From: Acidobacteriota bacterium
GTDB lineage: Bacteria > Acidobacteriota > Vicinamibacteria > Vicinamibacterales > UBA2999
Length of the DNA stretch: 64,000 nucleotides
NCBI GenBank assembly: GCA_020851565.1
Contig: JADZCN010000135.1
Location: forward strand, 1 to 64,000
Reading direction: 5' to 3'
Shown here: piece after piece, positions 1 through 8,322 of the stretch
How the letters are laid out: each line of letters begins with the position of its first letter
How positions within the stretch are numbered: the first letter of the stretch is position 1
The notes under the pieces: generated by a model
The model's input: the letters and a program-made list of their open reading frames with translations, nothing else
Told to the model about the DNA's origin: nothing
Databases searched by the model: none
Translations under genes and position numbers: made by a program

Positions 1-263
1 CGAACGGGTGCGGGCGGGTGCGGGCGGGTGCGGGCGGGTGCGGGCAGGTGCGGGCGGGTGCGAACAGGTGCGGGCGGGTGCGAGCGGGTGCGGGCGGGTG
101 CGAGCGGGTGCGGGCGGGTGCGGGCGGGTGCGGGCGGGTGCGGGCAGGTGCGGGCGAGTGCGAACAGGTGCGGGCGGGTGCGAGCGGGTGCGAGCGGGTG
201 CGGGCGGGTGCGAGCGGGTGCGGGCGGGTGCGAGCGGGTGCGGGCAGGTGCGGGCGGGTGCGG
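1..263. repeat. Decamer tandem array (CGGGCGGGTG)n
   Basis: About 26 head-to-tail copies of a 10-base unit with consensus CGGGCGGGTG; variants such as CGAGCGGGTG, CGAACAGGTG and CGGGCAGGTG differ mainly at positions 3-6. The array runs off the left edge and ends a few bases 3' of the stop of the PDZ/TPR gene that reads toward it. Closely spaced GGG runs on the + strand make G-quadruplex formation plausible. Open frames through it are Arg/Ala/Gly artefacts. A short degenerate relative lies at 12216-12270. Confidence 0.95.
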
Positions 264-266
264 CGA

Positions 267-2720
267 CTACCTCACAGTACCCGGCGCGCCTCCGCGGTAA
301 TCGTCCAACCCGACGCCGAGCCAGCGCTCCGGCACCTTCGTCCGGACCTCCTCGTAGCGGCCATTCCTCCACACCGTGAACGTCATGGCTTCGTCGTGGC
401 TCAGCTCCGCGATGAACACGTATTGCCGGTGGCCGCGGACCCGCCATCCATCCAGCCCGACGATGACGTCGGTGGCCTTCAACCCGACCCTGGCCGCGCG
501 ATCGCCAAAGGTGGCGAATACCACGCCGTCCTTCGGCACCGCATCGAGGGCGTGTTTCACCAGGCGCTCGCCCCCGCGGGGAAACACCGATCGCAGCAGG
601 TCCCATCCCTCGAGCTCCAGCGCCTGATCGCCGGCCCGGAGCGCCTGCCGCACCTTGAACGCGCCCAGCATCTCTGGCGCGTCGTACCGGGCGCGCATGG
701 CGAGGTACACCGTCTCGGCCTCGTCGTAGCGCCCCTGCGAATCGAGGAAGTGCGCGTAGACCCTGAGGCCCTCGTGCGAGTACACGTCGGCGGCCGTGCG
801 GGCCAGCGCCTCGGCACGTGCGAGGTTGCCGGTCCGCGCGTAGTGGCGGACCAGCCACATCGCGCGCGCGGCCACCCGCAGGGCATCAGGCGACCCGCCC
901 ATCCACTGCTCGAGCACCTTGACCGCCTCGGCCTCCTTCCCTTCACGCAGCAGGTGCTCGGCCAGCACCTCGCACTCGTGTGTCGCGATGTCGCACATCT
1001 GACGCGCCACGGCGATGCGATCGCCGGCGCCCATCGGCAGGTAGTCCACCATCTTGCGCAGGGCGCCGAGGTCATAGGCCAGCACGGGCGCGAACGCGCG
1101 GCGCACGCTGTCGACGGATGGCTTGCCCGTCACCGGTTGCCACACGCCGGCCCATTGCGTCCAGTGATCGTACGGCGCCGCCTTCACCCACACGGCGAGC
1201 TGCTGCAGCGTGGGCGGCCGATCGCAGCCCGGCCTGAGCGACCGGTTCGCCAGATCGAAGGCGGTCCCTGATGGCACGGCCTCCACGAACCATGTCCGCT
1301 CGAACGGGAACGGTGCGGCGTCGCGGACCCAATCCGGCTTCGTGGCCAGGAAGTTCCAGGCAGCCGCCGTCAGCACTTCCGGAGTGGCCGCCGCCATCGG
1401 TCGGCCGAGCGAGACCGACAGCTGATAGTCCTCCGGCGTGAGCGCCACCCAGCGCAGCATCACGGGGTACAACGTCAGCCTGGCGAAGCGGGCCTTCACG
1501 TCGCGCACGAGCTGCGCCTGCTGATCGCGCCTGCCCAGGCTGTAGAGAAACCGGCTGCGTGCCGTGACAGCCAGGCCCAGCTGGCGCTGCGAGAACCCCG
1601 CCCAGAGCCCCCAGTCGAGGACCGCGACCTCGTCCTCCCCGTTCCGCCGGGTCGCGACACTCGGTACCGGCCGATCGTTGAGCGCCGCCGTCAGGTCGGC
1701 CGGCGCGGCGCGACCCCCATGAAGTCTCGACCAGATGCGGGCGGCCTCATCCAGCTCGCGCTCGATCACGTCCTCGGTGAACCGCCAGCCCGTCGAGACG
1801 GTGAAGCGGTCCGACAGCGCGATGCGTGCCCAGTCGGTCACATCCTCCCGCGCGAGCGGCTCGAGCGAGTCGAGCAGGGCCTGGGAGCCGACGCGGGAAC
1901 GAAGCGCCCGCGCCTGCTCCAGGCGCTCGACGAGCGTGGCCGTCTCGACATTCAGGGGCGCACGCCAGTTCCCGGTGATGCGCAGGCGCAGCGCCCGATC
2001 CCAGGCGCGGTCCGCGGCGGTCACCAGCCGGGGCGCCAGCGTGTCGAGCGCCGCGAGCGCGGCACGCTGATGACCGACCAGCACGGACAGGATGACGCGC
2101 GCCAGCGAACCGTCAAGGGTCTCCTGTCCCTGCCCGCGCAGGGCCTGCGCCACCGCTAGGTGCGCGGCCATTCGCGACAATGCCGGCCGCGCATCGCCGA
2201 ACAGGTCGGTGGATTCGCGGAGGGCGAAGGCACCCACGAGGAAGGCAGCCGACTCGTGGGCGGCAGCCGAGCGCATGGCCCGCGCCAGGAGCGCGGACAC
2301 CCTCACGTTCTGCTCCAGCAGGGTATCGACCGCGAGGTCCGTGAGCGGCGATCGCACATCGTGATCGACGGGCTCGGCCGCTGACGCGCCCGCGAGCAGC
2401 GCAGCCACGCCGGGCGCATAGGTTTCCGGCGCCCACAAGTGATTCTCGACCGCAATCCTCATGGGGCGCTCGGGGGCGCCCACCGTTCCCGCGTTCACGA
2501 TGCCGCCGATCGCGGCCGCCACGGTGGAGACGATCCAGGCCTCCTCGCCGACCGGCCCCCTCGCCGTCCCCGCCTGTCGCTGCTGGCTGGTACGCCGGGC
2601 AAGATCTGCAAGGCCTGGTTGGGCGGCCAGCGCTCCGCGACCACCAACGTGCGGCGTCATTGCGCTCACGACAACGGCGGCCAGTAAGACGGCGGCGTAT
2701 CGGGAGGGAGTTGCGCTCAT
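267..2720 (-). CDS. Exported TPR-like protein with C-terminal PDZ domain
   Basis: An 817-residue secreted protein. The ATG at 2720 gives a clean signal peptide (hydrophobic stretch after MSATPSRY, small residues before the predicted cut); a TTG 18 bases upstream is possible but adds a charged extension. The middle is helical and Ala/Arg-rich with TPR-like pairs, for example around LARAEALARTAADVYSHEG. The last ~100 residues resemble a PDZ domain: FATFGDRAARVGLKATDVI, a following GWRVRG, then a strand ending in the basic C-terminus. No catalytic motif is visible, so a periplasmic scaffold is the best reading. It is divergent from the gene at 2913; the 192 bases between hold both promoters but nothing I can name. 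Its stop abuts the decamer array. Confidence 0.8.
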   Translation of the reverse strand: MSATPSRYAAVLLAAVVVSAMTPHVGGRGALAAQPGLADLARRTSQQRQAGTARGPVGEEAWIVSTVAAAIGGIVNAGTVGAPERPMRIAVENHLWAPETYAPGVAALLAGASAAEPVDHDVRSPLTDLAVDTLLEQNVRVSALLARAMRSAAAHESAAFLVGAFALRESTDLFGDARPALSRMAAHLAVAQALRGQGQETLDGSLARVILSVLVGHQRAALAALDTLAPRLVTAADRAWDRALRLRITGNWRAPLNVETATLVERLEQARALRSRVGSQALLDSLEPLAREDVTDWARIALSDRFTVSTGWRFTEDVIERELDEAARIWSRLHGGRAAPADLTAALNDRPVPSVATRRNGEDEVAVLDWGLWAGFSQRQLGLAVTARSRFLYSLGRRDQQAQLVRDVKARFARLTLYPVMLRWVALTPEDYQLSVSLGRPMAAATPEVLTAAAWNFLATKPDWVRDAAPFPFERTWFVEAVPSGTAFDLANRSLRPGCDRPPTLQQLAVWVKAAPYDHWTQWAGVWQPVTGKPSVDSVRRAFAPVLAYDLGALRKMVDYLPMGAGDRIAVARQMCDIATHECEVLAEHLLREGKEAEAVKVLEQWMGGSPDALRVAARAMWLVRHYARTGNLARAEALARTAADVYSHEGLRVYAHFLDSQGRYDEAETVYLAMRARYDAPEMLGAFKVRQALRAGDQALELEGWDLLRSVFPRGGERLVKHALDAVPKDGVVFATFGDRAARVGLKATDVIVGLDGWRVRGHRQYVFIAELSHDEAMTFTVWRNGRYEEVRTKVPERWLGVGLDDYRGGAPGTVR

Positions 2721-2912
2721 CGCGCGGGCCCCGTGCAACCCTCATTCCGTCACGGTCCTGCCCTCCCGTGCGCAGTTCCGCGTCGTTCGAGCGATGGTCC
2801 AGCCCTCGGCTGTGCCAGTTACGGACGCGACTTACGGAATTGCAGGGAGTGCGCCACGTCTCCTTGATCACCGCGTGCTGCGGGCGTAGCATCGAGTCAT
2901 CTGGAGCCCCAC

Positions 2913-3692
2913 ATGCGCCGTTGCCTCATCCTGGCCTGTGTCATGGCTCTGCTGCCCTCCTTCGCCCGCGCGGACGAGGTCTTCCTGAAAGGGGGCGGCA
3001 AGGTCTCGGGGCGCATCCTCTCGCGCACCGACTCGTCCATCGTCGTGGACGTGGGCGCGGGCACGGTCACGTTCCCCATGACCGCCGTGGACCGCATCGA
3101 AGAGCGGCGCACCATTCTCGATGACTACTACGAGCGCGCCGAGAAGCTCGGCGCCAGGGATCGTGACGGCTGGCTCCAGCTGGCGCAGTGGGCCTCGGGC
3201 CAGGGTCTCGCCGCGCAGGCACGCGCCGCATACGGGCGCGTCGTGGCCGTTGATCCCGCCCATGCCGAAGCCAACCGGGGCCTGGGCCGCGTGGAGCTCA
3301 ACGGCCGCTGGGTGACCGAGGAGGAGAGCTACGCCGCCCGCGGCTACGTGCGCTTCGAGGGCGAGTGGATGCGGCCCGCCGATCGCGACAGCATCCTCGC
3401 CTATCGGGCCGCGGTCGAGCAGGCGGAGTGGGCACGGCTGGACGCGGAGCGGCGCGCGCGCGACGCGGAAGCCCGCGCCATCGCGGCGGAGGCACGCGCG
3501 CGTGAGGCCGAGGCCCGGGCGCGGGACGCCGGCGCGGTCCTGGTCGCGCCGACGATTCCGTTCTGGTGGCGCTCGTGGGCCCCGGCACCGCGGCCGTGGT
3601 GGGAAGAGCCTTCCGCGCGTCCGGCACCGCCCGGCGGCAGGCCCAGGCCACGCCCGGAGGAGCGCCCCGCCTCCAGGCCCCCTAATCGGTAA
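2913..3692 (+). CDS. Exported protein, small beta domain plus TPR and coiled coil, unknown function
   Basis: 259 residues beginning with a signal peptide (MRRCLILACVMALLPSFARA). Residues ~22-65 form a short beta-rich segment of the type DEVFLKGGGKVSGRIL, seen at the N-terminus of many exported TPR proteins. Residues ~75-125 contain one or two TPR-like helices, followed by the paired motifs LNGRWVTEEE and VRFEGEWM. Residues ~160-200 are an Ala/Arg/Glu coiled coil and the C-terminus is Pro/Arg-rich and probably disordered. I recognise the architecture but not a function. It is transcribed away from the PDZ/TPR gene, and the radical SAM gene follows 82 bases later on the same strand. Confidence 0.75.
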   Translation: MRRCLILACVMALLPSFARADEVFLKGGGKVSGRILSRTDSSIVVDVGAGTVTFPMTAVDRIEERRTILDDYYERAEKLGARDRDGWLQLAQWASGQGLAAQARAAYGRVVAVDPAHAEANRGLGRVELNGRWVTEEESYAARGYVRFEGEWMRPADRDSILAYRAAVEQAEWARLDAERRARDAEARAIAAEARAREAEARARDAGAVLVAPTIPFWWRSWAPAPRPWWEEPSARPAPPGGRPRPRPEERPASRPPNR

Positions 3693-3774
3693 CGCTCGGT
3701 CTTTCGATACTGCACGCACGCAGCCGGCGTTCGGTGGGTCATGAACGACGGCGGCGGGCACGGGAGGTGGCGAG

Positions 3775-5334
3775 ATGCGCGTGCTGCTCCTGTCGATGCC
3801 GGACTCCTTCGAGCACATGGCGCCTGTCGCCATCCGCATGCCGAACGGCGCGCTCGCCTCGCTCGCCGGCAACGTGGATCCGCATCACGACATCGTCATT
3901 GCCGACCTCGTGCTGGCGCAGGGCCGCGTCGGCCCGACCATCGAGCGCCTGATCCGCGAGCGCCCGCCCGATGTCGTCGGGCTGTCGGTGATGACTTTCC
4001 AGCGCGCCACCGCTTTCGCCGTCGCCGCGCTGGTCCGGCGCCTCGCGCCCTCGGCGCACATCGTCGCGGGTGGGTACGACCCGACCCTGGCCCCGGACGC
4101 GTACGCGCCCGTCGCGGCCATCGACTCGCTGGTGCGCGGTGAAGGTGAGCACACCTTCCGTGCCCTGCTGCGCTCCGTCGAGGGCGGCGGGGACCTCGCC
4201 GCGATTCCTGGGCTCTCCTTCCGGCAGGCGGGGAGGCTGGCGCACAATCCCGACCGCGCGGTGGCACGCCTGGCCACCGAGCCACTCGCCCTGCCCAACC
4301 GCCGCGCGCGCGCCCTCGGCGGCTACACGCTGCTCGGCCGCCCCGTGGACGTCGTCGAGACCTCGCGCGGGTGCACGTTCGACTGCAGCTTCTGTTCGAT
4401 CATCGAGATGCGCGGGCGCAACTTCCACCCCTACCCCATCGACCGGGTGATCGAGGACATCACCGACGCCCGGCGCCACGGGGCCCGGGCCATCTTCCTG
4501 GTGGACGACAACATCACGCTCGACGTGCGACGCTTCGAGCGCCTGTGCGAGGCCATCGTCGCCCACGGCCTGCACGGCATGGACTACACGGTGCAGGCGA
4601 TGACGGCGCCGCTCGCCGAGCACGGCGCGGCGCTCGCGCCGCTGATGCGGCGCGCGGGCTTCCGCTACGTCTTCCTCGGCATCGAGAACGTGCTGGCTGA
4701 AGACCTGCGGTTCCTCAAGGCCACCGCGAAGAACGCGCGCCGTGAGGGGGGCCGCACCGTCGGCAACGCCTCGGTGGCGGCCATCGAGCACCTGCATCGC
4801 CATGGCCTCTACGTGGTCGGTGGCCTGATCGTGGGCAATCCCGAAGACACGCGCGAGTCGATTGAGGCCAACCTGGCCTTCGCGCGCCGCTACGTGGACT
4901 GGCCCTACATCCAGCACCCGACACCGTATCCGCGAACGCCCATGACCGAGGCGTTCCGCCAGCGCGGGCTCATCGTCGAGGACGACGTGTCCCGGTACGA
5001 CGGCATTACCGCCGTGGTTCGCACCGAGCACGTGCCGGCGGACGAGGTGGAGTTCCTGCGCTGGCGCGCGGAGCGCTGGATGAAGGTGTGGCACATGCCC
5101 GCCGCACTGAAGCACAGCCCCGGCTTCGTGCTGCGACACGGCCGCGCGATGCTCCGGCACACCTTCGCGGGCACGACGCTTCGCACGCTGCTCGGCCTGG
5201 AGGACGAGCGTCGGGCCTTCGAGCGGTTCAAGGCCATTCGACGGCGCGAGCGCGACGTGGCGACGCGGATTGAGCTGCCGATCGAGCCAGCGCGCGCGCT
5301 CGTTCCACGCGCGCGCGCCGCCGCGATGCCTTGA
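3775..5334 (+). CDS. B12-binding-type radical SAM protein
   Basis: 519 residues. The N-terminal ~150 residues have the Rossmann-like cobalamin-binding fold of B12-dependent radical SAM enzymes (MRVLLLSMPD start, PNGALASLAGN, VVGLSVMTF, IVAGGYDPT), but the classic DxHxxG B12-ligand motif is not evident. The radical SAM core follows with the 4Fe-4S motif CTFDCSFC: C200, C204 and C207. Downstream motifs fit a TIM barrel (IFLVDDNIT, YVFLGIEN, VVGGLIVGNPEDT). The C-terminal ~120 residues are basic and helical. GGGAGGTGG just upstream supports the ATG at 3775. Related enzymes methylate or rearrange unactivated carbon in lipid, pigment or antibiotic pathways; the substrate cannot be inferred here. 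It converges on the next gene with four bases between stops. Confidence 0.88.
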   Translation: MRVLLLSMPDSFEHMAPVAIRMPNGALASLAGNVDPHHDIVIADLVLAQGRVGPTIERLIRERPPDVVGLSVMTFQRATAFAVAALVRRLAPSAHIVAGGYDPTLAPDAYAPVAAIDSLVRGEGEHTFRALLRSVEGGGDLAAIPGLSFRQAGRLAHNPDRAVARLATEPLALPNRRARALGGYTLLGRPVDVVETSRGCTFDCSFCSIIEMRGRNFHPYPIDRVIEDITDARRHGARAIFLVDDNITLDVRRFERLCEAIVAHGLHGMDYTVQAMTAPLAEHGAALAPLMRRAGFRYVFLGIENVLAEDLRFLKATAKNARREGGRTVGNASVAAIEHLHRHGLYVVGGLIVGNPEDTRESIEANLAFARRYVDWPYIQHPTPYPRTPMTEAFRQRGLIVEDDVSRYDGITAVVRTEHVPADEVEFLRWRAERWMKVWHMPAALKHSPGFVLRHGRAMLRHTFAGTTLRTLLGLEDERRAFERFKAIRRRERDVATRIELPIEPARALVPRARAAAMP

Positions 5335-5338
5335 GACG

Positions 5339-6976
5339 CTACCCTACCGGCACTTTCTTCCGCGCCTCGGCAAGCTCTTTCCTGCCGGGTTGGCCTGCAC
5401 GCCCGGCGATTCGCAGCAGGCTGGCATAGTGGGCCGTGGCCTTCTCGCGCTGGCCCGCCGTCTCAGCCGCACGGGCCGCGCCCCACGTCGCGCGGAACCG
5501 ATTCGGCTCCTTCTGCAGCGTGGCCTCGAACGCCGCCAGCGCCTCAGCCGGGCGAGCCAGCTGCAGCAGCATTTCACCCAGCAGCTCGCGGGCCGGCTTG
5601 ATGGGCCCCGGCGTGACCGCCGCCTTCTCGGTGGCATCCTCCATGTCAGCCGCTTCGCGCATCAGCCGCAGCGCCTCTGCCTCGTCGCCCTCTGCGAGCG
5701 TCACCCAGGCAAGCGCTCCCCGGCGCTGGATCTCCACCTGCCCGGCCCAGTAGTCGTCCTTCGTCGCCTGGAGCGCCTGATGGATCGCCGCCAGCCGATC
5801 GATGTCCGCGCGCGCGGCGGCGGGGTTCCCGCTGCGTGCGGCGCCCAGCGCCCGGGCGAAGTGCGTGACGGCCTCGGGCCACCCGAACCGCGTCTGCCGC
5901 GGCGTGAGGGCCGCCGCTTCGGCCCAGGCCTCGCGCTCGAGCGCGTAACGGGCAGGGATGGCGGCCCAGGCGTAGTACCCGGCTGTTGGCGGCGCGGCAT
6001 TGCCCGCGCCAGCGGCGTCGATCCGGCTCCCCATCGCGTCGATGCGCTCGAGCGTCTTCCGCGCCGCTGCGTCCTGGGCGGTCTGGAGGTACGCATACGC
6101 CTGATAGTCGAGCGCGTGCAGCTCCTCCGCCGCGGCGTTGTCCTTGCGCGCGGCGGCGGCCGAGGCGAGGTTGGTCTCGATCGACTCCTCCCACGAGCCC
6201 ACGCGCGTGAACGTGTGGGACGGCATGTGGAGCGCGTGCGCGGCATCGGGCGCGATCTTCGCGTATCGCCGGGCCGCGTCCAGCGCGCGAGGCGCAAGCG
6301 CTGGCACGTCGAAGGTGTGGATGATGTAGTGCGCAAGGCCGGGGTGCTCCGGCTGGCGCGTGAACTCCTCCTCCAGGATCGCCGCGGCCTTCAGCTGGTT
6401 CCTGTAGGTTTTGTCAGTGGGCAGCGCCGATTGATCCAGCGCCAGCGCGTACAAGATCCGCGCCTCCACGTCGTCGGGGAACTTCGCGGAGAGGGCTTCC
6501 ATGGCCTTCTCGTAGGCCAGGATCCTCGTCCGCTGGTCCACCGTCGCGGCGTCTCGGAAGAGATGCTCGACCGCAGCCATGTAGGCCTTCTCGCGATCCG
6601 TGCCCGCGCCGCTGGCCTTCGCGGCCTCCACGGCGGCGAGGCCGGCCGTCAGGGCCTGGGGTGAGCGGAAGCCGCCAAACGGATTGCTCCACCAGCTCAT
6701 CGCGGTGCCCCATTGGGCCATCGCGCACGTCGGGTCCTGCTTCAGGACGGCGTTGAAGGAGTCGATGGCCGCGGAGAACCAGAACGAGTGGAGCTGCGCT
6801 ACGCCGCGGTCGAACTCCTGTTGCACGGCCGGAGCGCACGACGTGGCGAAGTGGACGGTGCCCAGGCGGCCCGACGGGGCGCCATGGTCGTGCTGGTCCG
6901 GCTGCTGGCCCGCAGACGCGCTCGTGAGAGCCATGCTCCACGCCAGCGCCGCTGTCACGACGATTCGGGGACTCAT
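5339..6976 (-). CDS. Exported tetratricopeptide repeat protein
   Basis: 545 residues from the ATG at 6976, which starts a signal peptide (MSPRIVVTAALAWSMALTSA). The mature N-terminus carries VHFATSCAPAVQQEFDRGVA and LHSFWF, followed by FNAVLKQDPTCAMAQWG, a TPR typical of a family of secreted soil-bacterial TPR proteins. Further TPR helices continue through YRNQLKAAAILEEEF, EHPGLAHYIIH and the C-terminal repeat AFEATLQKEPNRFRATWG. No enzymatic motif is seen. The family is usually annotated only as tetratricopeptide repeat protein, so a periplasmic adaptor role is inference. The next gene upstream on the strand (7009-7497) lies 32 bases away and may be co-transcribed. Confidence 0.88.
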   Translation of the reverse strand: MSPRIVVTAALAWSMALTSASAGQQPDQHDHGAPSGRLGTVHFATSCAPAVQQEFDRGVAQLHSFWFSAAIDSFNAVLKQDPTCAMAQWGTAMSWWSNPFGGFRSPQALTAGLAAVEAAKASGAGTDREKAYMAAVEHLFRDAATVDQRTRILAYEKAMEALSAKFPDDVEARILYALALDQSALPTDKTYRNQLKAAAILEEEFTRQPEHPGLAHYIIHTFDVPALAPRALDAARRYAKIAPDAAHALHMPSHTFTRVGSWEESIETNLASAAAARKDNAAAEELHALDYQAYAYLQTAQDAAARKTLERIDAMGSRIDAAGAGNAAPPTAGYYAWAAIPARYALEREAWAEAAALTPRQTRFGWPEAVTHFARALGAARSGNPAAARADIDRLAAIHQALQATKDDYWAGQVEIQRRGALAWVTLAEGDEAEALRLMREAADMEDATEKAAVTPGPIKPARELLGEMLLQLARPAEALAAFEATLQKEPNRFRATWGAARAAETAGQREKATAHYASLLRIAGRAGQPGRKELAEARKKVPVG

Positions 6977-7008
6977 GCTGCACCTCCTCGTCGCGATGAT
7001 ACGCCTGC

Positions 7009-7497
7009 TCAATAGGAGAACATCAGGCTGGCAATCCGCCAGCCGCCCTCCGACTCGACGAGCGTGAGCGCCAGGCGCCCTCGCCGCGAGGTGCCGTCCT
7101 GGTGGAACACGAAGTCCGCCCACGCCGTGGCCAGGCGGCCGGATCGCTCGATGATGACGTTCTCCAGCGTTTCCGACATCTCCTTCGCGCGCGCAAAGCC
7201 CCTGGCCTGCGAGTCGTAGAACTCGTCCAGTGAGCGGACCGTAATGCTCCCGTCCTGGTTCGTGGAGGTCGACGTGAAGCTGGGGAGAAAGAGCGCCCGC
7301 CACTCGGCGAGCGTGTCCTTCCGGTACAGCCCGACGTAGTCGTCCACCACTTTGCGGACAGCCGCCGTCGACGGCGAGGGCGATGAAGTTGACTGTGCCG
7401 CGAGACCGTCGGCGGAGGCGCTCGTGAGGCAGCAGAGAGCCAGGCCGAGCACGGCGCCGCTTCTCCATGCCACCCGGGCCTTCGACTGGTGCGTCAT
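7009..7497 (-). CDS. Exported NTF2-like (SnoaL/DUF4440-type) protein
   Basis: 162 residues: a signal peptide (hydrophobic core AVLGLALCCLTSASA) and then a single NTF2-like cone domain. The pattern VRKVVDDYVGLYRKDTLAEW, then a strand reading LFLPSFTSTST, and the closing strand GRLALTLVESEGGWRIASL match the DUF4440/SnoaL group. Such proteins act as small-ligand enzymes or inert binding domains; no catalytic residue can be assigned. It sits directly upstream of the TPR gene and just downstream of the DUF4142 gene, all on the minus strand with 32- and 36-base gaps, so a three-gene transcript of exported proteins is plausible. Confidence 0.75.
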   Translation of the reverse strand: MTHQSKARVAWRSGAVLGLALCCLTSASADGLAAQSTSSPSPSTAAVRKVVDDYVGLYRKDTLAEWRALFLPSFTSTSTNQDGSITVRSLDEFYDSQARGFARAKEMSETLENVIIERSGRLATAWADFVFHQDGTSRRGRLALTLVESEGGWRIASLMFSY

Positions 7498-7533
7498 GCC
7501 GCGCAGTATATCCTTCCAGCCCCTCCTGCCCGG

Positions 7534-8106
7534 CTACTGCGTGGAGGCGTCGAGCCTGGCGTGCAGCGCCTCGGCCACCCTCAGGTGCTCGCGCAGGGTC
7601 GGCAGCGCCCTGGCCGCCCAGGCCCTGATCTCGGCGTCCTTGCCGCTGCGAGATTCCTCCTCGCACAAGGCCACGGCGACACGGTGGTCCAGCATCACCT
7701 GCGTGAGGAATGCGCGATCGAATCCGTCCCCCGAGAACGCGCTGAGCGCCGCGGTCACGAACGTCGCGGCCACCTCCGGCCTGGTGCGGACACCGCGCGT
7801 CCGGGCAAACATGGTCAGATCGGCCCTGGCCCTGCCGTGATCCCTTAGAAGCCGATCAGCGAACGCCTTGACCTCGGCGGTCGTGGCTCGGGTGCGGGCG
7901 ATCCGGCCGGCTTCGAGCGTGTTCGCGGTGGCTTCCGATGCCTTCCGCACGAACTCGGCGGGATCGCCCGGCATCCGGCGCGCTTCGCTGCCATCCAGTC
8001 GCACGACCAGTCCGGTGGGTGCCCCCGGAACGCCCTGCCCCTGCGCGGTGGCCGTCACCATCGTCGCGCAGCCGATCATCATCGTGAGCGCGAGCAGCCG
8101 TCTCAT
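7534..8106 (-). CDS. DUF4142 family exported protein (copy 1)
   Basis: 190 residues with signal peptide (MRRLLALTMMIGCATMVTA). The mature region follows the DUF4142 plan, a predicted four-helix ferritin-like bundle: FVRKASEATANTLEAGRIA, the helix with ADRLLRDHGRARADL, then MLDHRVAVALCEEES and LPTLREHLRVAEAL. Compared with typical DUF4142 proteins the His in RDH and DH is kept. Function is unknown for the family; it is common in soil and rhizosphere bacteria. A paralogue with the same layout lies at 9819-10391, on the far side of the exoribonuclease gene, suggesting local duplication followed by considerable divergence. Confidence 0.82.
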   Translation of the reverse strand: MRRLLALTMMIGCATMVTATAQGQGVPGAPTGLVVRLDGSEARRMPGDPAEFVRKASEATANTLEAGRIARTRATTAEVKAFADRLLRDHGRARADLTMFARTRGVRTRPEVAATFVTAALSAFSGDGFDRAFLTQVMLDHRVAVALCEEESRSGKDAEIRAWAARALPTLREHLRVAEALHARLDASTQ

Positions 8107-8180
8107 CGGTCCTCCTCGGCAGTGCGCTGCCGTTCAGGGAGGGGATTTGCAACACCGAGGCCAACACCGATGGGTTACCC

Positions 8181-8273
8181 GGGCCGCAGATGCGCAGATG
8201 AGTCTTCACGGCGGGCCGCAGATGGCGCAGATGAGTCTTCAGGCTGGGCCGCAGATGGCGCAGATGAGTCCTC
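8181..8273. repeat. Three tandem ~33-bp repeats
   Basis: Three copies of GGGCCGCAGATGGCGCAGATG plus AGTCTTC and a short variable tail start at 8181, 8213 and 8246; the first lacks one G. Within each unit CGCAGATG is itself repeated. The array sits in the 216-base gap between divergent genes (DUF4142 copy 1 and the RNB gene) and would lie in the 5' leader of one or both. It is not a CRISPR: units are contiguous with no spacers. The rest of the gap shows nothing I recognise. Confidence 0.9.
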
Positions 8274-8322
8274 TCGTGAGTAGGCCAATGGATCTTCTGG
8301 GTAGGCCGGGTATCATCCCCGA

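Noticed and set aside
3739-5160. 473-residue minus strand frame opposite the radical SAM gene
   Set aside because: No motif, His/Arg/Val-rich shadow of a clearly coding + strand gene.
5287-5320. GCGCGCGC hairpin at the radical SAM 3' end as terminator
   Set aside because: Lies inside coding sequence of low complexity and has no extra support; alternating GC runs pair by chance.
8181-8273. CRISPR array
   Set aside because: Repeats are contiguous without spacers and no cas gene is nearby; the same holds for the octamer, decamer and 45-base repeats.
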